Shown one piece after another: positions 51,348 to 59,864 of a stretch of 64,000 nucleotides of DNA. A program made the position numbers and the translations under genes. The stretch's first letter is position 1; each line of letters starts with the position of its first letter. Under the pieces are notes generated by a model, which ran no database searches, had not been told where the DNA came from, and worked only from the letters and a program-made list of their open reading frames with translations. Source of the stretch: Duganella sp. 1224 (GTDB lineage Bacteria > Pseudomonadota > Gammaproteobacteria > Burkholderiales > Burkholderiaceae_D); NCBI RefSeq assembly GCF_013408245.1, contig NZ_JACBYS010000001.1:868001-932000 (forward strand), given 5' to 3'.

Positions 51348-52349
51348 ATGAGCATCGATCAAAAACGCGCGGCCCGCCGCCACACGCTGGGCCTGCTGTT
51401 TGCCGCTGGCGTGATGGCCGCCAGCGGCCCGGCGCAAGTACAGGCCCAGGCCCAGGCGCAAGCCCCGGCAAAGCAGGAAATCCGCATCGGCTATCAGAAG
51501 TACGGCACGCTGACGCTGCTGAAAGGACGCGGTACGCTGGAGCAGCGGCTGGCGGCCCGCAACGTCACCGTCAAATGGACCGAATTTCCGGCCGGCCCGC
51601 AACTGCTGGAAGGGCTGAACGTCGGCAGCGTCGACTTTGGCACGGTCGGCGAGGCGCCGCCGGTGTTTGCGCAGGCGGCCGGCGCCAACCTGGTTTACGT
51701 CGGCAACGAGCCGCCGTCGCCGGGCAGCGAGGCGATCGTGGTGCACAAGGATTCCAGGCTGCGCAGCCTGGCCGACTTGAAAGGCAAGAAGGTGGTGCTG
51801 AACAAGGGCTCCAACGTCCACTATCTGCTGGTCAAGGCGCTGGAAAAGGCGGGCCTGGGCTACAAGGATATCGAGGTGGTCTACCTGCCGCCGGCCGACG
51901 CCCGTGCGGCGTTTGAACGCGGCAGCGTGGATGCGTGGGCGATCTGGGATCCGTTCCTGGCCGCCGCCGAGAAGCAGCTCGGCGCCCGCGTGCTGGCCGA
52001 TGGCAAGGGCCTGGTGGCCAATCACCAGTTCTACCTGGCCGCGCGCCCGTACGCCGAGAAGAACAGCGAGATAGTCCGCATCGTGCTGGAGGAAATCGCC
52101 AAGGTCGACGAATGGGGCGAGAAAAATCCGAAGGAAGTGGCGCAGATCCTGTCGGCGCAAACCGGGCTGGATGTGGACGTGGTGGCGCTGGCCGCCTCGC
52201 GCTACAGCTACGGCGTCAAGCCGATCACCGGCGAGGTGGCGGCGCAGCAGCAGAAGCTGGCCGACACCTTCGCCAACCTGAAACTGATCCCGAAACCGAT
52301 CGCGGTCAAGGATGCACTGCTGCCCGCCCGGCAACTGGCGGCGCAATAA
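51348..52349 (+). CDS. ssuA: Aliphatic sulfonate ABC transporter substrate-binding protein
   Basis: 333 residues. The signal peptide is followed by a short (Gln-Ala) repeat ([12 protein letters not shown]) just after the cleavage region. The mature fold starts [20 protein letters not shown], and the family core is [20 protein letters not shown]. It captures alkanesulfonates in the periplasm for SsuBC. GGGAGG precedes the ATG. Confidence 0.92.
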   Translation: MSIDQKRAARRHTLGLLFAAGVMAASGPAQVQAQAQAQAPAKQEIRIGYQKYGTLTLLKGRGTLEQRLAARNVTVKWTEFPAGPQLLEGLNVGSVDFGTVGEAPPVFAQAAGANLVYVGNEPPSPGSEAIVVHKDSRLRSLADLKGKKVVLNKGSNVHYLLVKALEKAGLGYKDIEVVYLPPADARAAFERGSVDAWAIWDPFLAAAEKQLGARVLADGKGLVANHQFYLAARPYAEKNSEIVRIVLEEIAKVDEWGEKNPKEVAQILSAQTGLDVDVVALAASRYSYGVKPITGEVAAQQQKLADTFANLKLIPKPIAVKDALLPARQLAAQ

Positions 52350-52359
52350 GGAAGCAACG

Positions 52360-53511
52360 ATGTCTCTGAATCTGTTCTGGTTTATCCCGACCCATGGCGA
52401 CAGCCGCTACCTCGGCACCTCCAGGGGCGCGCGCGCCGTCGACGCCAACTATCTGAAGCAGGTGGCGGTGGCCGCCGACACCCTGGGCTACGACGGCGTG
52501 CTGCTGCCCACCGGCCGTTCCTGCGAGGATGCGTGGGTGGTGGCGTCGTCGCTGATCCACGTGACGCAAAAACTCAAGTTCCTGGTGGCGATCCGTCCCG
52601 GCCTGACCACGCCGGGCCTGGCGGTGCGCATGGCGTCCACCTTCGACCGCCTGTCCAACGGCCGCTTGCTGATCAACGTCGTCACCGGTGGCGACCAGGG
52701 CGAGCTGGAAGCGGATGGCCTGTTTGCCGATCACGCCAAACGCTACGAGATTTCGGATGAATTCATCCGCGTATGGCGCGCCTCGCTGGCGGGCGAGGGC
52801 GGCGACAAGGGCTACGATTTCGAGGGCAAGCACATCACGGTGAAGGGCGCGAAGACGCTGTACCCGCCGGTGCAGAAGCCGTATCCGCCGCTGTACTTCG
52901 GCGGCTCCTCCGAGCCGGCGCATGAACTGGCGGCCGAGCAGATGGACGTCTATCTGACCTGGGGCGAGCCGCCGGCAGCGGTGGCGGCAAAGCTGGACGA
53001 TATCCGCGCGCGCGCCGCCAGGCATGGCCGCAGCGTCAAATTCGGCATACGCCTGCACGTCATCGTGCGCGAGACGAACGAGGAAGCCTGGCGCGCCGCC
53101 GATGAGCTGATCAGCCATCTGGACGACGACACCATCGTCAAGGCGCAGGCGGCCTTCGCCAAAATGGACTCTGTGGGACAGCAACGCATGGCGGCTTTGC
53201 ACGGCGGGCGCCGTGACAAGCTCGAAGTATCCCCCAACCTCTGGGCCGGCGTGGGACTGGTGCGTGGTGGCGCCGGGACCGCGCTGGTGGGGGACCCCGA
53301 CACCGTGGCCGCGCGTATCAGGGAATACGCCGACCTGGGGATCGAGACCTTCATCTTCTCGGGATATCCGCACCTGGAAGAGTCGTACCGTTTCGCGGAG
53401 CTGGTGTTCCCGCTGCTGGGCAAGGGCAGGGAGCATGGCGAGCAATCGCTGACCGGCCCCTTTGGCGAGATCATGGCCAGCGACATCCTGCCGAAGAAGA
53501 AGGCGGCGTAG
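52360..53511 (+). CDS. ssuD: FMNH2-dependent alkanesulfonate monooxygenase
   Basis: 383 residues of the luciferase-like fold. [20 protein letters not shown] is the SsuD N terminus, with [16 protein letters not shown] and [18 protein letters not shown] as active-site loops. It splits sulfonates to aldehyde and sulfite, using FMNH2 from SsuE. It ends exactly where ssuC begins. Confidence 0.95.
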   Translation: MSLNLFWFIPTHGDSRYLGTSRGARAVDANYLKQVAVAADTLGYDGVLLPTGRSCEDAWVVASSLIHVTQKLKFLVAIRPGLTTPGLAVRMASTFDRLSNGRLLINVVTGGDQGELEADGLFADHAKRYEISDEFIRVWRASLAGEGGDKGYDFEGKHITVKGAKTLYPPVQKPYPPLYFGGSSEPAHELAAEQMDVYLTWGEPPAAVAAKLDDIRARAARHGRSVKFGIRLHVIVRETNEEAWRAADELISHLDDDTIVKAQAAFAKMDSVGQQRMAALHGGRRDKLEVSPNLWAGVGLVRGGAGTALVGDPDTVAARIREYADLGIETFIFSGYPHLEESYRFAELVFPLLGKGREHGEQSLTGPFGEIMASDILPKKKAA

Positions 53512-54270
53512 ATGAAGAAGCACAGCGCGTGGACTCCTTGGGTGCTGCCGGTGCTGCTGATCGCGGTGTGGCAGGTGTCGTCGCAACTGGGCTGGCTGTC
53601 CAGCCGCATCCTGCCGGAACCGTGGGCGGTGGCCAAGGCTTTCTGGTCGCTGGCGGAATCGGGCGAGCTGTGGGTGCATCTGCGTACCAGCTTGTGGCGC
53701 GCGGCGAGCGGCTTCGCCATCGGCGCGGGGCTCGGGCTGGCGCTGGGCCTGCTGACCGGCAGCTTCCGTGGTGCCGAAACGCTGCTCGACACCACGCTGC
53801 AGATGATCCGCAATATCCCGGCGCTGGCGCTGATACCGCTGGTGATCCTGTGGTTCGGCATCGATGAAACGGCCAAGCTGTTCCTGCTGGCGGTGGGCGT
53901 GTTCTTCCCGGTGTACCTGAATACCTTCCACGGCATCCGCTCCGCCGACCAGGGCCTGATCGAGATGGCGCGCAGCTACGGCCTGTCCGGCTGGCCGCTA
54001 TACCGGGACGTGATACTGCCGGCGGCGCTGCCGTCGATCCTGGTGGGCGTGCGCTTTTCGCTGGGCCTGGTGTGGGTGCTGCTGATTGTGGCGGAAACCA
54101 TCTCCGCGCAGGCCGGCATCGGCTACATGACCATGAACGCCCGCGAGTTCCTACAGACCGACGTGGTGCTGGTCGGGATCCTGCTGTATGCCTTGCTGGG
54201 CAAGGCCGCCGACCTGGTGTCGCGCGGCCTGGAGAAGCATTTCCTGCGCTGGAATCCAGCCTACCGTTAA
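53512..54270 (+). CDS. ssuC: Aliphatic sulfonate ABC permease
   Basis: 252 residues with six spans. The EAA loop is LIEMARSYGLSGWPLYRDVI; LIPLVILWFGIDETAKLFLL is typical of SsuC/TauC. Its ATG follows the ssuD stop with no gap. Confidence 0.95.
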   Translation: MKKHSAWTPWVLPVLLIAVWQVSSQLGWLSSRILPEPWAVAKAFWSLAESGELWVHLRTSLWRAASGFAIGAGLGLALGLLTGSFRGAETLLDTTLQMIRNIPALALIPLVILWFGIDETAKLFLLAVGVFFPVYLNTFHGIRSADQGLIEMARSYGLSGWPLYRDVILPAALPSILVGVRFSLGLVWVLLIVAETISAQAGIGYMTMNAREFLQTDVVLVGILLYALLGKAADLVSRGLEKHFLRWNPAYR

Positions 54271-54279
54271 GGAGTACGC

Positions 54280-55122
54280 ATGCATATTTCGAACGCTTTA
54301 TTCGACACGGGCGCGCTGCCGCGCGAGGGGGGCACGTGGACTGCGGCGCCGCAGCCATCATCGCCGTCGCCATCGCCCGCGCGCCGCCAGGGCGTGGCGC
54401 TTGACCTGGACCACGTCAGCAAATCGTTTGGCGCGCGCCAGGTGCTGCACGACGTCCGGCTGACGCTGCACCCTGGCGAGTTTGTCGCCATCGTCGGCCG
54501 CAGCGGCTGCGGCAAGAGCACGCTGCTGCGCGCGATCGCGGGACTGGAGCGGGCCGACCACGGCAGCATCCGGGTCGGCGCCGGCAATCTGGCGTCGAGT
54601 ATCCGCATCATGTTCCAGGAGGCGCGCCTGCTGCCGTGGAAGACGGTGCTGGAAAACGTGGCCATCGGCCTGCCGCGCGCGCTGAACGCGGCGGCGGCCA
54701 CGCTGGCCACGGTGGGCCTGGCCGAGCGCGCGGACGACTGGCCGGCCGAGTTGTCCGGCGGCCAGCGCCAGCGCGTGGCGCTGGCGCGCGCGCTGCTGCA
54801 CGAGCCGCAGTTGCTGCTGCTGGACGAACCCTTGGGCGCGCTCGACGCGCTGACGCGGATCGAGATGCAGCAGTTGATCGAATCGCTGTGGCTGGCGCGC
54901 GGCTTTACCGCCGTGCTGGTGACGCACGATGTGCAGGAGGCGCTGGCGCTGGCGGATCGCGTGGTGCTGATCGAAGAAGGGCGCATCACGCTGGACCTGA
55001 AAGTCGATCTGCCGCGGCCGCGCGCGCGCGGCAATGCGGCGTTTGCTGCGCTGGAGCAGCGCCTGCTGGGCCGCATCCTGCAACAGGCGCCGGCCGGGAA
55101 CGATATCGCAGCGGCTGCGTAA
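54280..55122 (+). CDS. ssuB: Aliphatic sulfonate ABC ATPase
   Basis: 280 residues. Walker [11 protein letters not shown]-loop [14 protein letters not shown], signature [16 protein letters not shown] and Walker [20 protein letters not shown] (SsuB/TauB type) are intact. It has a 40-residue Pro/Ser-rich N-terminal extension ([15 protein letters not shown]) not needed for the fold. AAGGAG precedes the ATG. It ends the ssu operon. Confidence 0.93.
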   Translation: MHISNALFDTGALPREGGTWTAAPQPSSPSPSPARRQGVALDLDHVSKSFGARQVLHDVRLTLHPGEFVAIVGRSGCGKSTLLRAIAGLERADHGSIRVGAGNLASSIRIMFQEARLLPWKTVLENVAIGLPRALNAAAATLATVGLAERADDWPAELSGGQRQRVALARALLHEPQLLLLDEPLGALDALTRIEMQQLIESLWLARGFTAVLVTHDVQEALALADRVVLIEEGRITLDLKVDLPRPRARGNAAFAALEQRLLGRILQQAPAGNDIAAAA

Positions 55123-55167
55123 GCCGTATGATCGATTTTATCGATAGTAAAGCGGTAAATTTTTCGT

Positions 55168-55196
55168 TTTACAACTTTAATTGTGGCGCGCATAAT
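55168..55196 (+). promoter_or_regulatory. Sigma-70 promoter of the YceI gene
   Basis: TTTACA (55168-55173), 17-bp spacer, CATAAT (55191-55196). The start point would be near 55203, about 39 bp before the ATG, with TAGGAG as ribosome site. Confidence 0.55.
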
Positions 55197-55241
55197 CGTC
55201 CTCACTCGAACAATCTTGTTCACCACAATAGGAGTTTCTAA

Positions 55242-55808
55242 ATGAAAAAAATCGTTGCCCTGCTGATCGCCGCTGGTTTCTCGATGTCCGCTTTCGCCGC
55301 TGCTGACACCTTTGTTTCCGATGCTAACCACACCTTCTCCAGCTTCAGCTACAGCCACTTCGGCTTCAGCAACCAGCAAAGCCGCTTCAACACCACCAAC
55401 GCCAAGGTCACGCTGGACCGCGCCGCCAAGACCGGCTCGGTAGAGGCAACCATCGACGCCAAGTCGGTTGACACCGGTTCGAAGCTGTTCGACCAGCACA
55501 TCCAGGGTGAGCAGTTCCTGGACACCGCCAAGTTCCCGACCATCACCTACAAGTCGACCAAGGTCAACTTCAAGGGCGATGAGCCATCGACCGTGGACGG
55601 CAACCTGACCGTCAAGGGCATCACCAAGCCAGTGACCCTGACCATCACCAATTTCCACTGCGCGGATCACCCGATGGCCAAGAAACTGGCTTGCGGCGCC
55701 AATGCCACCGCCAAGATCAAGCGTACGGAATTCAACGCCGGCGCGTATGCGCCTAACGTGGGCGACGAAGTGACCCTGACCTTCGCCATCGAAGCGATCA
55801 AGGAGTAA
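55242..55808 (+). CDS. YceI-family periplasmic lipid-binding protein
   Basis: 188 residues. The signal peptide (KKIVALLIAAGFSMSAFA) is followed by the YceI beta-barrel: FSYSHFGFSNQQSRF, SVEATIDAKSVDTG, DQHIQGEQFLDTAKFPTIT and VDGNLTVKGITKPVTL. The family binds polyisoprenoids in the periplasm and is often induced by base or osmotic stress. Two Cys in the C-terminal third (FHCADHP, LACGAN) may form a disulfide. It has its own promoter. GC content just upstream is lower than elsewhere. Confidence 0.92.
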   Translation: MKKIVALLIAAGFSMSAFAAADTFVSDANHTFSSFSYSHFGFSNQQSRFNTTNAKVTLDRAAKTGSVEATIDAKSVDTGSKLFDQHIQGEQFLDTAKFPTITYKSTKVNFKGDEPSTVDGNLTVKGITKPVTLTITNFHCADHPMAKKLACGANATAKIKRTEFNAGAYAPNVGDEVTLTFAIEAIKE

Positions 55809-55818
55809 TGGGGTAAGT

Positions 55819-55848
55819 GCCGAGCGGAGCTGATAGGTCACGCTCGGC
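55819..55848 (+). terminator. Possible hairpin after the YceI gene
   Basis: GCCGAGCG pairs with CGCTCGGC across a 14-nt loop. No T tract follows, so it is a weak candidate. Confidence 0.3.
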
Positions 55849-55888
55849 GCGTCTCCGCGCCCCCTGACCCGCACGGCGACGGCGGCCC

Positions 55889-55918
55889 GGGGTCTGACCC
55901 CATGCGGGGTCAGACCCC
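55889..55918. repeat. 30-bp dispersed palindrome, copy 3
   Basis: GGGGTCTGACCCC and GGGGTCAGACCCC arms flank ATGC. The arms are identical to copy 2; only the 4-bp centre differs. It lies between the convergent YceI and chromate-transporter genes. Confidence 0.9.
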
Positions 55919-55931
55919 TCCGGTTCGGGGT

Positions 55932-56519
55932 TCAGGCAGGCAGAAACCAGCCGATCAGCGCGCCGGCCGCCAATAGCCACAGCAAATGCACCTTGGTGCG
56001 CCAGATGATGAGCCCGGCCACCAGCGAAATCACCCACAGCGGCCAGTCGGTCGCGGCAGCGCCGTCCGGCGAGGCCAGTATCAGCCCCACCGAGATCATC
56101 AGCCCCACCACCACCGGCGCCATGCCTTGCTTGAAGGCGCGCACACCCAGCAACTCGCGGTTCTTGTGCCCCCAGCGCGCGGCGCAATAGGTCAGCGTGG
56201 TGCTCGGTATCAGGATCCCCAGCATGGTCACCGCCACCCCGGCCACCGCGGCCGTGTAGCTGCCGGCGTTCAGGCCCACGTTCCAGCCCATCAGTGCCAC
56301 GAATAGCACGTTCGGCCCCGGCGCCGCCTGCGCAATCGCCATCGAGTGATTGAATTGCGCCTGCGTCAGCCACTGCTGTTCCACCACCAGGTAGCGGTGC
56401 ATCTCGGTCGAAGTGGACACCGCGCCGCCGATCGACATCAGCGACAGCAGCAGATAGTGACCGAACAGGCTGACCCAGTCGGCAAAGCTCAGCACGATAT
56501 GCAGCGGCGCGTCGTTCAT
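55932..56519 (-). CDS. Chromate transporter (CHR family), second half-size protein
   Basis: 195 residues, about six spans. It starts MNDAPLHIVLSFADWVSLFG; SMAIAQAAPGPNVLFVALMG is the CHR core motif. Half-size CHR proteins pair with a neighbour to form the transporter. Its ATG overlaps the stop of the partner gene (ATGA). Chromate efflux is the known role of the family, but many half-size pairs are uncharacterised. Confidence 0.88.
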   Translation of the reverse strand: MNDAPLHIVLSFADWVSLFGHYLLLSLMSIGGAVSTSTEMHRYLVVEQQWLTQAQFNHSMAIAQAAPGPNVLFVALMGWNVGLNAGSYTAAVAGVAVTMLGILIPSTTLTYCAARWGHKNRELLGVRAFKQGMAPVVVGLMISVGLILASPDGAAATDWPLWVISLVAGLIIWRTKVHLLWLLAAGALIGWFLPA

Positions 56520-57085
56520 GCGCGGCCTTTCAGCTTGCGCCACGTGAGCGCAAAGCTCAGGCCGCCCAGCACCAGCAGCGTGTATGCCAGCGGCAGATGC
56601 AGCAGCAGCGCGCTGCCGATACAGGCCAGCACGATCAGCCCAGTGACCCACTGCGGCAGCGGGTGCTGGCGCAGCGCCGCGCCGAGTTTGACGCCGGTGG
56701 CGGCGATCAGGCCGGCCGTCACCGCCGCCATGCCGCGCAGCGCGCCGGCCACGCCCGGATGGTGGCCATAGCGCGCGTACAGCACGGCCAGGCCCAGCAC
56801 CACCAGCAGCGGCACGCACAGCATGCCGGCCAGCGCCGCCAGCGCGCCGCGCAGGCCGAAGTAGCGGTCGCCGATCATCAGCGACAGGTTGACCACGTTG
56901 GGGCCGGGCATGATCTGCGCGACCGCCCAGTCTTCAATGAATTCTTCCGGCGTTAGCCATTTTTTGCGCTCCACCATCTCGCGCTGGACAACCGCCAGCA
57001 CGCCGCCAAACCCTTGCAGCGCAAGCAGGGTGAACGACACAAACAGGTCCGTCAGGGAAGTGGGGCGGGGGCGCTCGGCGGTCAT
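56516..57085 (-). CDS. Chromate transporter (CHR family), first half-size protein
   Basis: 189 residues. FVSFTLLALQGFGGVLAVVQ and VAQIMPGPNVVNLSLMIGDR are the duplicated CHR signature, with PGPN conserved. It forms the coupled pair with the downstream gene. No ChrB regulator is adjacent. Confidence 0.88.
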   Translation of the reverse strand: MTAERPRPTSLTDLFVSFTLLALQGFGGVLAVVQREMVERKKWLTPEEFIEDWAVAQIMPGPNVVNLSLMIGDRYFGLRGALAALAGMLCVPLLVVLGLAVLYARYGHHPGVAGALRGMAAVTAGLIAATGVKLGAALRQHPLPQWVTGLIVLACIGSALLLHLPLAYTLLVLGGLSFALTWRKLKGRA

Positions 57086-57216
57086 GCCGCATTATAGAAC
57101 GGAACCTTTTTATTGCGGAATGATAGGAGCCTGACATTGACTTTGGGCGGTCGTCGTCCATACTCCTTGAGCGCATCAACGATCGGGGCGGCAGCCCCTC
57201 ACTTTCACCAAGGATC

Positions 57217-57444
57217 ATGATGAACGTTTCGCTAGTCCACAGCCTGGAATCGGCGCCGCCGGTTACGCTTTTTCACCCACGCCACGATGATGCCTGCAGC
57301 GCCGTGGTCGACCGCGGCATCCTGGTACAGTCCAGTTTCAATACCGTATGTGCGATTGAATACATGAAGTCGCACAACGTCGATCCCAAAGTCATCGAAC
57401 GGGTGCTATTGCACCCCGATCAGCGCCGAAAAGCGCCGCATTAA
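57217..57444 (+). CDS. Small hypothetical protein
   Basis: 75 residues, starting MMNVSLVHSLESAPPVTLFH and including GILVQSSFNTVCAIEYMKSH and VDPKVIERVLLHPDQRR. AAGGA lies 4 or 7 bp before two adjacent ATGs. The sequence looks like a folded small helical protein and the codon use matches neighbours. No family is recognised. It is divergent from the chromate transporter genes. Confidence 0.65.
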   Translation: MMNVSLVHSLESAPPVTLFHPRHDDACSAVVDRGILVQSSFNTVCAIEYMKSHNVDPKVIERVLLHPDQRRKAPH

Positions 57445-57464
57445 GATGCCGGTCCGGCGTTTAG

Positions 57465-57670
57465 TTATGCACAAATCATGTTGACAAGAATTTTTTTGAA
57501 AACCATTCCCCTTCCAATATGTGATTTTGTAAGTAATTGATTTGTAAGGGATTTGTTTTTGCCTGTTGGATGGGCAGTTTGTAGAAAACCGCGCCGTTAC
57601 AGGCCGTATCCGTTGTCAATGGGGTGCTGTCCACATAGTTATGCACAGCATTTGTGGATATCCGCAAAAA
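57465..57670. repeat. AT-rich element with DnaA-box-like motifs, copy A
   Basis: It aligns without gaps to 58708-58913, 1,243 bp away. The last 146 bp are about 66% identical by hand count. TTATNCACA-type motifs lie at 57465-57473, 57639-57647 and, inverted, 57653-57661, each at the same offset as in copy B. It sits 30 bp downstream of the REC-PAS gene stop. Confidence 0.75.
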
Positions 57671-57700
57671 CGCCCCTAGAATCCGCGACTTAAGCGAAAC

Positions 57701-58594
57701 TTAAAGCGGAACCTTGAGCGCCTGCAAGACGCTGCCGACGATGATGGCCCCGCCGCCCTCGTCGGCGGTGGCGGTCACGCGCAGGCGCACCTCTTGGCCA
57801 TCGCGCCGCCAGGTGCTGATGACGTCGGTCCAGGCCTCGCCGTCCTTCAGGGCCTGCAGGGCATCGGCCAGCTGGTCTTGCGGATACGGCGTCGGGTGCA
57901 GCAGGCGCGGATCGGCGCCCACCAGTTCCTCGCGGCTGAACTGGAATACCTGGCAGAACTTGTCGTTGACCGAGGCAATACGGCCGCGCCCGTCCAGCGT
58001 GGCGATCACCGCGTGCTGGTCCACCGCCGCCAGCAACTTACGCGCCGCGTCCAGTTCGGCCTGCAGTGCCAGCGCGCGGCGGTGCGCATCCTCCAGCCCG
58101 GCGTAGGCGCGCAGCGACGAGATCACCGTGGTGAACAGCTTGCGCGTGGTCAGATCGGTCTTGCACCAGAAATCATTGATGTCGTAGTCGAGAATGATGC
58201 TGTGCTCCAGCGCCTGGCCCGGCTGGCCGGTGCGCAGCACGATGCGCACCAGGTTGTTGTGCAGCGAGTCGCGGATCTGGCGCGCTACGTGCAGGCCGGC
58301 GTCGCTGGTTTCCATGATGACGTCCAGCAGCACCAGCGCGATGTCCGGCGTGTTGCGCAGCACGTTGAGCGCTTCCTCGCCGCTGTAGGCGTGCAGGAAG
58401 CTCAGACGGCGGCCCTGGAAGCAGGCATTGCTGAGCGAGAATTTGGTGACCACATGAACGTCGACATCGTCGTCCACAATCAGCACGCGCCATGGCGGCG
58501 GGGCCGGCGCGGCATTGCTGCCGCCGGGGCGGGCCTGATCGGCCGGCGCCTCGTCTTCTATCATCCAATCGGTATCGTCGTCGTTCTGATTCAT
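57701..58594 (-). CDS. Response regulator with receiver, DUF3369-like linker and PAS domain
   Basis: 297 residues. After a disordered acidic start, the receiver (about 36-165) has DDD near the N terminus and phosphoacceptor Asp91 in LVLLDVIMETS. It continues into RIVLRTGQPGQALEHSIILD and KTDLTTRKLFTTVISSLRAY, the start of DUF3369-type regulators, but then a PAS domain (about 190-295) replaces the usual GGDEF, EAL or HD-GYP output. So it has no recognised output domain and may act by protein contact. ATG at 58594 has GGGAA upstream. It is flanked by the two AT-rich elements. Confidence 0.85.
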   Translation of the reverse strand: MNQNDDDTDWMIEDEAPADQARPGGSNAAPAPPPWRVLIVDDDVDVHVVTKFSLSNACFQGRRLSFLHAYSGEEALNVLRNTPDIALVLLDVIMETSDAGLHVARQIRDSLHNNLVRIVLRTGQPGQALEHSIILDYDINDFWCKTDLTTRKLFTTVISSLRAYAGLEDAHRRALALQAELDAARKLLAAVDQHAVIATLDGRGRIASVNDKFCQVFQFSREELVGADPRLLHPTPYPQDQLADALQALKDGEAWTDVISTWRRDGQEVRLRVTATADEGGGAIIVGSVLQALKVPL

Positions 58595-58918
58595 GCAGAT
58601 TCCCATGGTAAGTCGAACTGGCCGAACTCCAGAGTGACACTATTCCTCGCGGGCACTTTTGTCAAAGAATTCGCAGTGCCGCGCAACAACGGTGTCTCGC
58701 TTCCCACTTATGCACAGAAATTTTTTTTTCAAGGTGCCGGCGCGCCGCCGCGCGGCGACTTGGGGCTTTTTGTAAGCTATTGATTTTTCGAGGGAAAAAA
58801 TCTGCCTGTGGATTAGGCATTTTGTTGTAGAGCCCGTCGTTACAGGGCTTCTTGGCTGTCAAGTGGCGGTTATTCACACCCTTATCCACAATTGATGTGG
58901 ATATCTGAAAAAACCACT
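58595..58918. other. Gene-free region upstream of the REC-PAS gene
   Basis: 324 bp without a supported gene. It holds the AT-rich element copy B (58708-58913). The left 110 bp should hold the promoter of the REC-PAS gene, but no clear -35/-10 pair was found. A GC-rich patch (58737-58756) interrupts the AT-rich sequence. Confidence 0.6.
58708..58913. repeat. AT-rich element with DnaA-box-like motifs, copy B
   Basis: TTATGCACA (58708-58716), TTATTCACA (58870-58878), a perfect TTATCCACA (58882-58890) and the inverted TGTGGATTA (58807-58815) and TGTGGATAT (58896-58904). The last two boxes face each other across 5 bp. TGCC and GGCA (58803-58819 region) could form a small stem conserved in copy A. 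It ends 6 bp from the stop of the next leftward gene. Confidence 0.75.
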
Positions 58919-59290
58919 TTAAATACGCTGGCTTATCTCTTTTTGCTGAGAAAAGCCTTGCGCTATGTCTTCCGACAGATGGCGGCTGGTGATGATCAGA
59001 AAGACCACCAGCGCGTGCAAGGCCAGCCCGAAGGTGATGCCGACCTCGGCCTGGTCGCCGGCCAGCGCCGGGTAGGCCAGCAGGGCCAGCGCGGGCGACA
59101 GGCCGTAGCGGTCGGCCTTCAGCAACTGCCTGGCGTCAAAGCGCGCCCACAGGATGACACCGGCGCCAAACAGCGCCCAGCCGGCGCTTTGCAGTTGGAG
59201 ATTGGCCAGCGCAAAAGCGGCCAGCAGCGCCATGGCGCTGAGTGGCAGGGGCAGGGCGTGGAGGCGGGCTTTGATGTGCATGATGGTCAT
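58919..59290 (-). CDS. Small hypothetical membrane protein
   Basis: 123 residues with about four hydrophobic stretches (SAMALLAAFALANLQL, WALFGAGVILWARF, LSPALALLAYPALAG, ITFGLALHALVVFLIITS). It starts MTIMHIKARLHALP; a second ATG three codons on is possible and neither has a good ribosome site. No family is recognised. It resembles small conserved betaproteobacterial membrane proteins only in layout. Confidence 0.6.
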   Translation of the reverse strand: MTIMHIKARLHALPLPLSAMALLAAFALANLQLQSAGWALFGAGVILWARFDARQLLKADRYGLSPALALLAYPALAGDQAEVGITFGLALHALVVFLIITSRHLSEDIAQGFSQQKEISQRI

Positions 59291-59377
59291 CTCGTAATCT
59301 GTGGAACTTGTTGCCAGATTACCTTCCGCACATCGATTGGTAAATTTTATTGTATCTATCTTTGCGATAGCTTTTAT

Positions 59378-59749
59378 TTAGATCTGCGCCAGCAGCTTGC
59401 GCACCGCGCCGTGCGCCATCACCAGCTCCGGGCCGTCGTGCAGCAGCGCGTTGTACTTGGCGCGGAATGCCTGGTCGCCTTCCTCGCACGGGCCGATCAG
59501 CATTTCCAGCGACTGGCGGAAGGCCTTGGCCTCCTCCGGCGTGACCGGCTCCGGCTCGTCCAGGCGTTCGTCGATTTGCGTCATCAGGCCGGACAGCTTT
59601 TGCAGCCAGGCGAAATGCGGGTGGTTGGTGATCAGCTGCAGATGTTCCAGCGGGCTGCCGACGGCGCCGAAATACTGGGTTTCGAGGTTGATCAGTTGCT
59701 TGTGCAGGTCGCGCAGCGCGCGTGCCAGTTCGGTGAGTTGTGTCTTCAT
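59378..59749 (-). CDS. Small helical cytoplasmic hypothetical protein
   Basis: 123 residues, predicted all-helical, with no signal or membrane segment: LTELARALRDLHKQLINLET, HPHFAWLQKLSGLMTQIDER and TPEEAKAFRQSLEMLIG. The shape suggests a helical bundle. It reads toward the small membrane protein in the same direction and is divergent from the isochorismatase gene. The function is unknown. Confidence 0.65.
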   Translation of the reverse strand: MKTQLTELARALRDLHKQLINLETQYFGAVGSPLEHLQLITNHPHFAWLQKLSGLMTQIDERLDEPEPVTPEEAKAFRQSLEMLIGPCEEGDQAFRAKYNALLHDGPELVMAHGAVRKLLAQI

Positions 59750-59864
59750 GATGGCCCATCTTAGCAGAGGCGCGCCGCCCGCACCGCCTATATTTAGATG
59801 AGTGGTGCGGGCCGCTGTCGCCTCCTAACATGGAGGTTCCTTTTACACCACATGGAACACCATC

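Noticed and set aside
50637..52346. 569-codon minus-strand frame opposite ssuE and ssuA
   Set aside because: Arg/Gln/His-rich antisense shadow; the plus-strand genes are certain.
52306..53931. 541-codon minus-strand frame opposite ssuD and ssuC
   Set aside because: Antisense shadow with no domain.
54267..55874. 535-codon minus-strand frame opposite ssuB and the YceI gene
   Set aside because: Antisense shadow crossing two certain genes and a promoter.
57476..57667. Minus-strand frame of 63 codons inside element copy A, with partial similarity to one in copy B (58662-58889)
   Set aside because: The similarity follows from the homologous DNA; no ribosome site, many unlike residues, and the box motifs explain the conserved positions better.
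57465..58913. Interpretation of the DnaA-box-like elements as the replication origin
   Set aside because: No dnaA, dnaN, rpmH, gidA or parAB nearby; two separated copies around one gene do not look like oriC.
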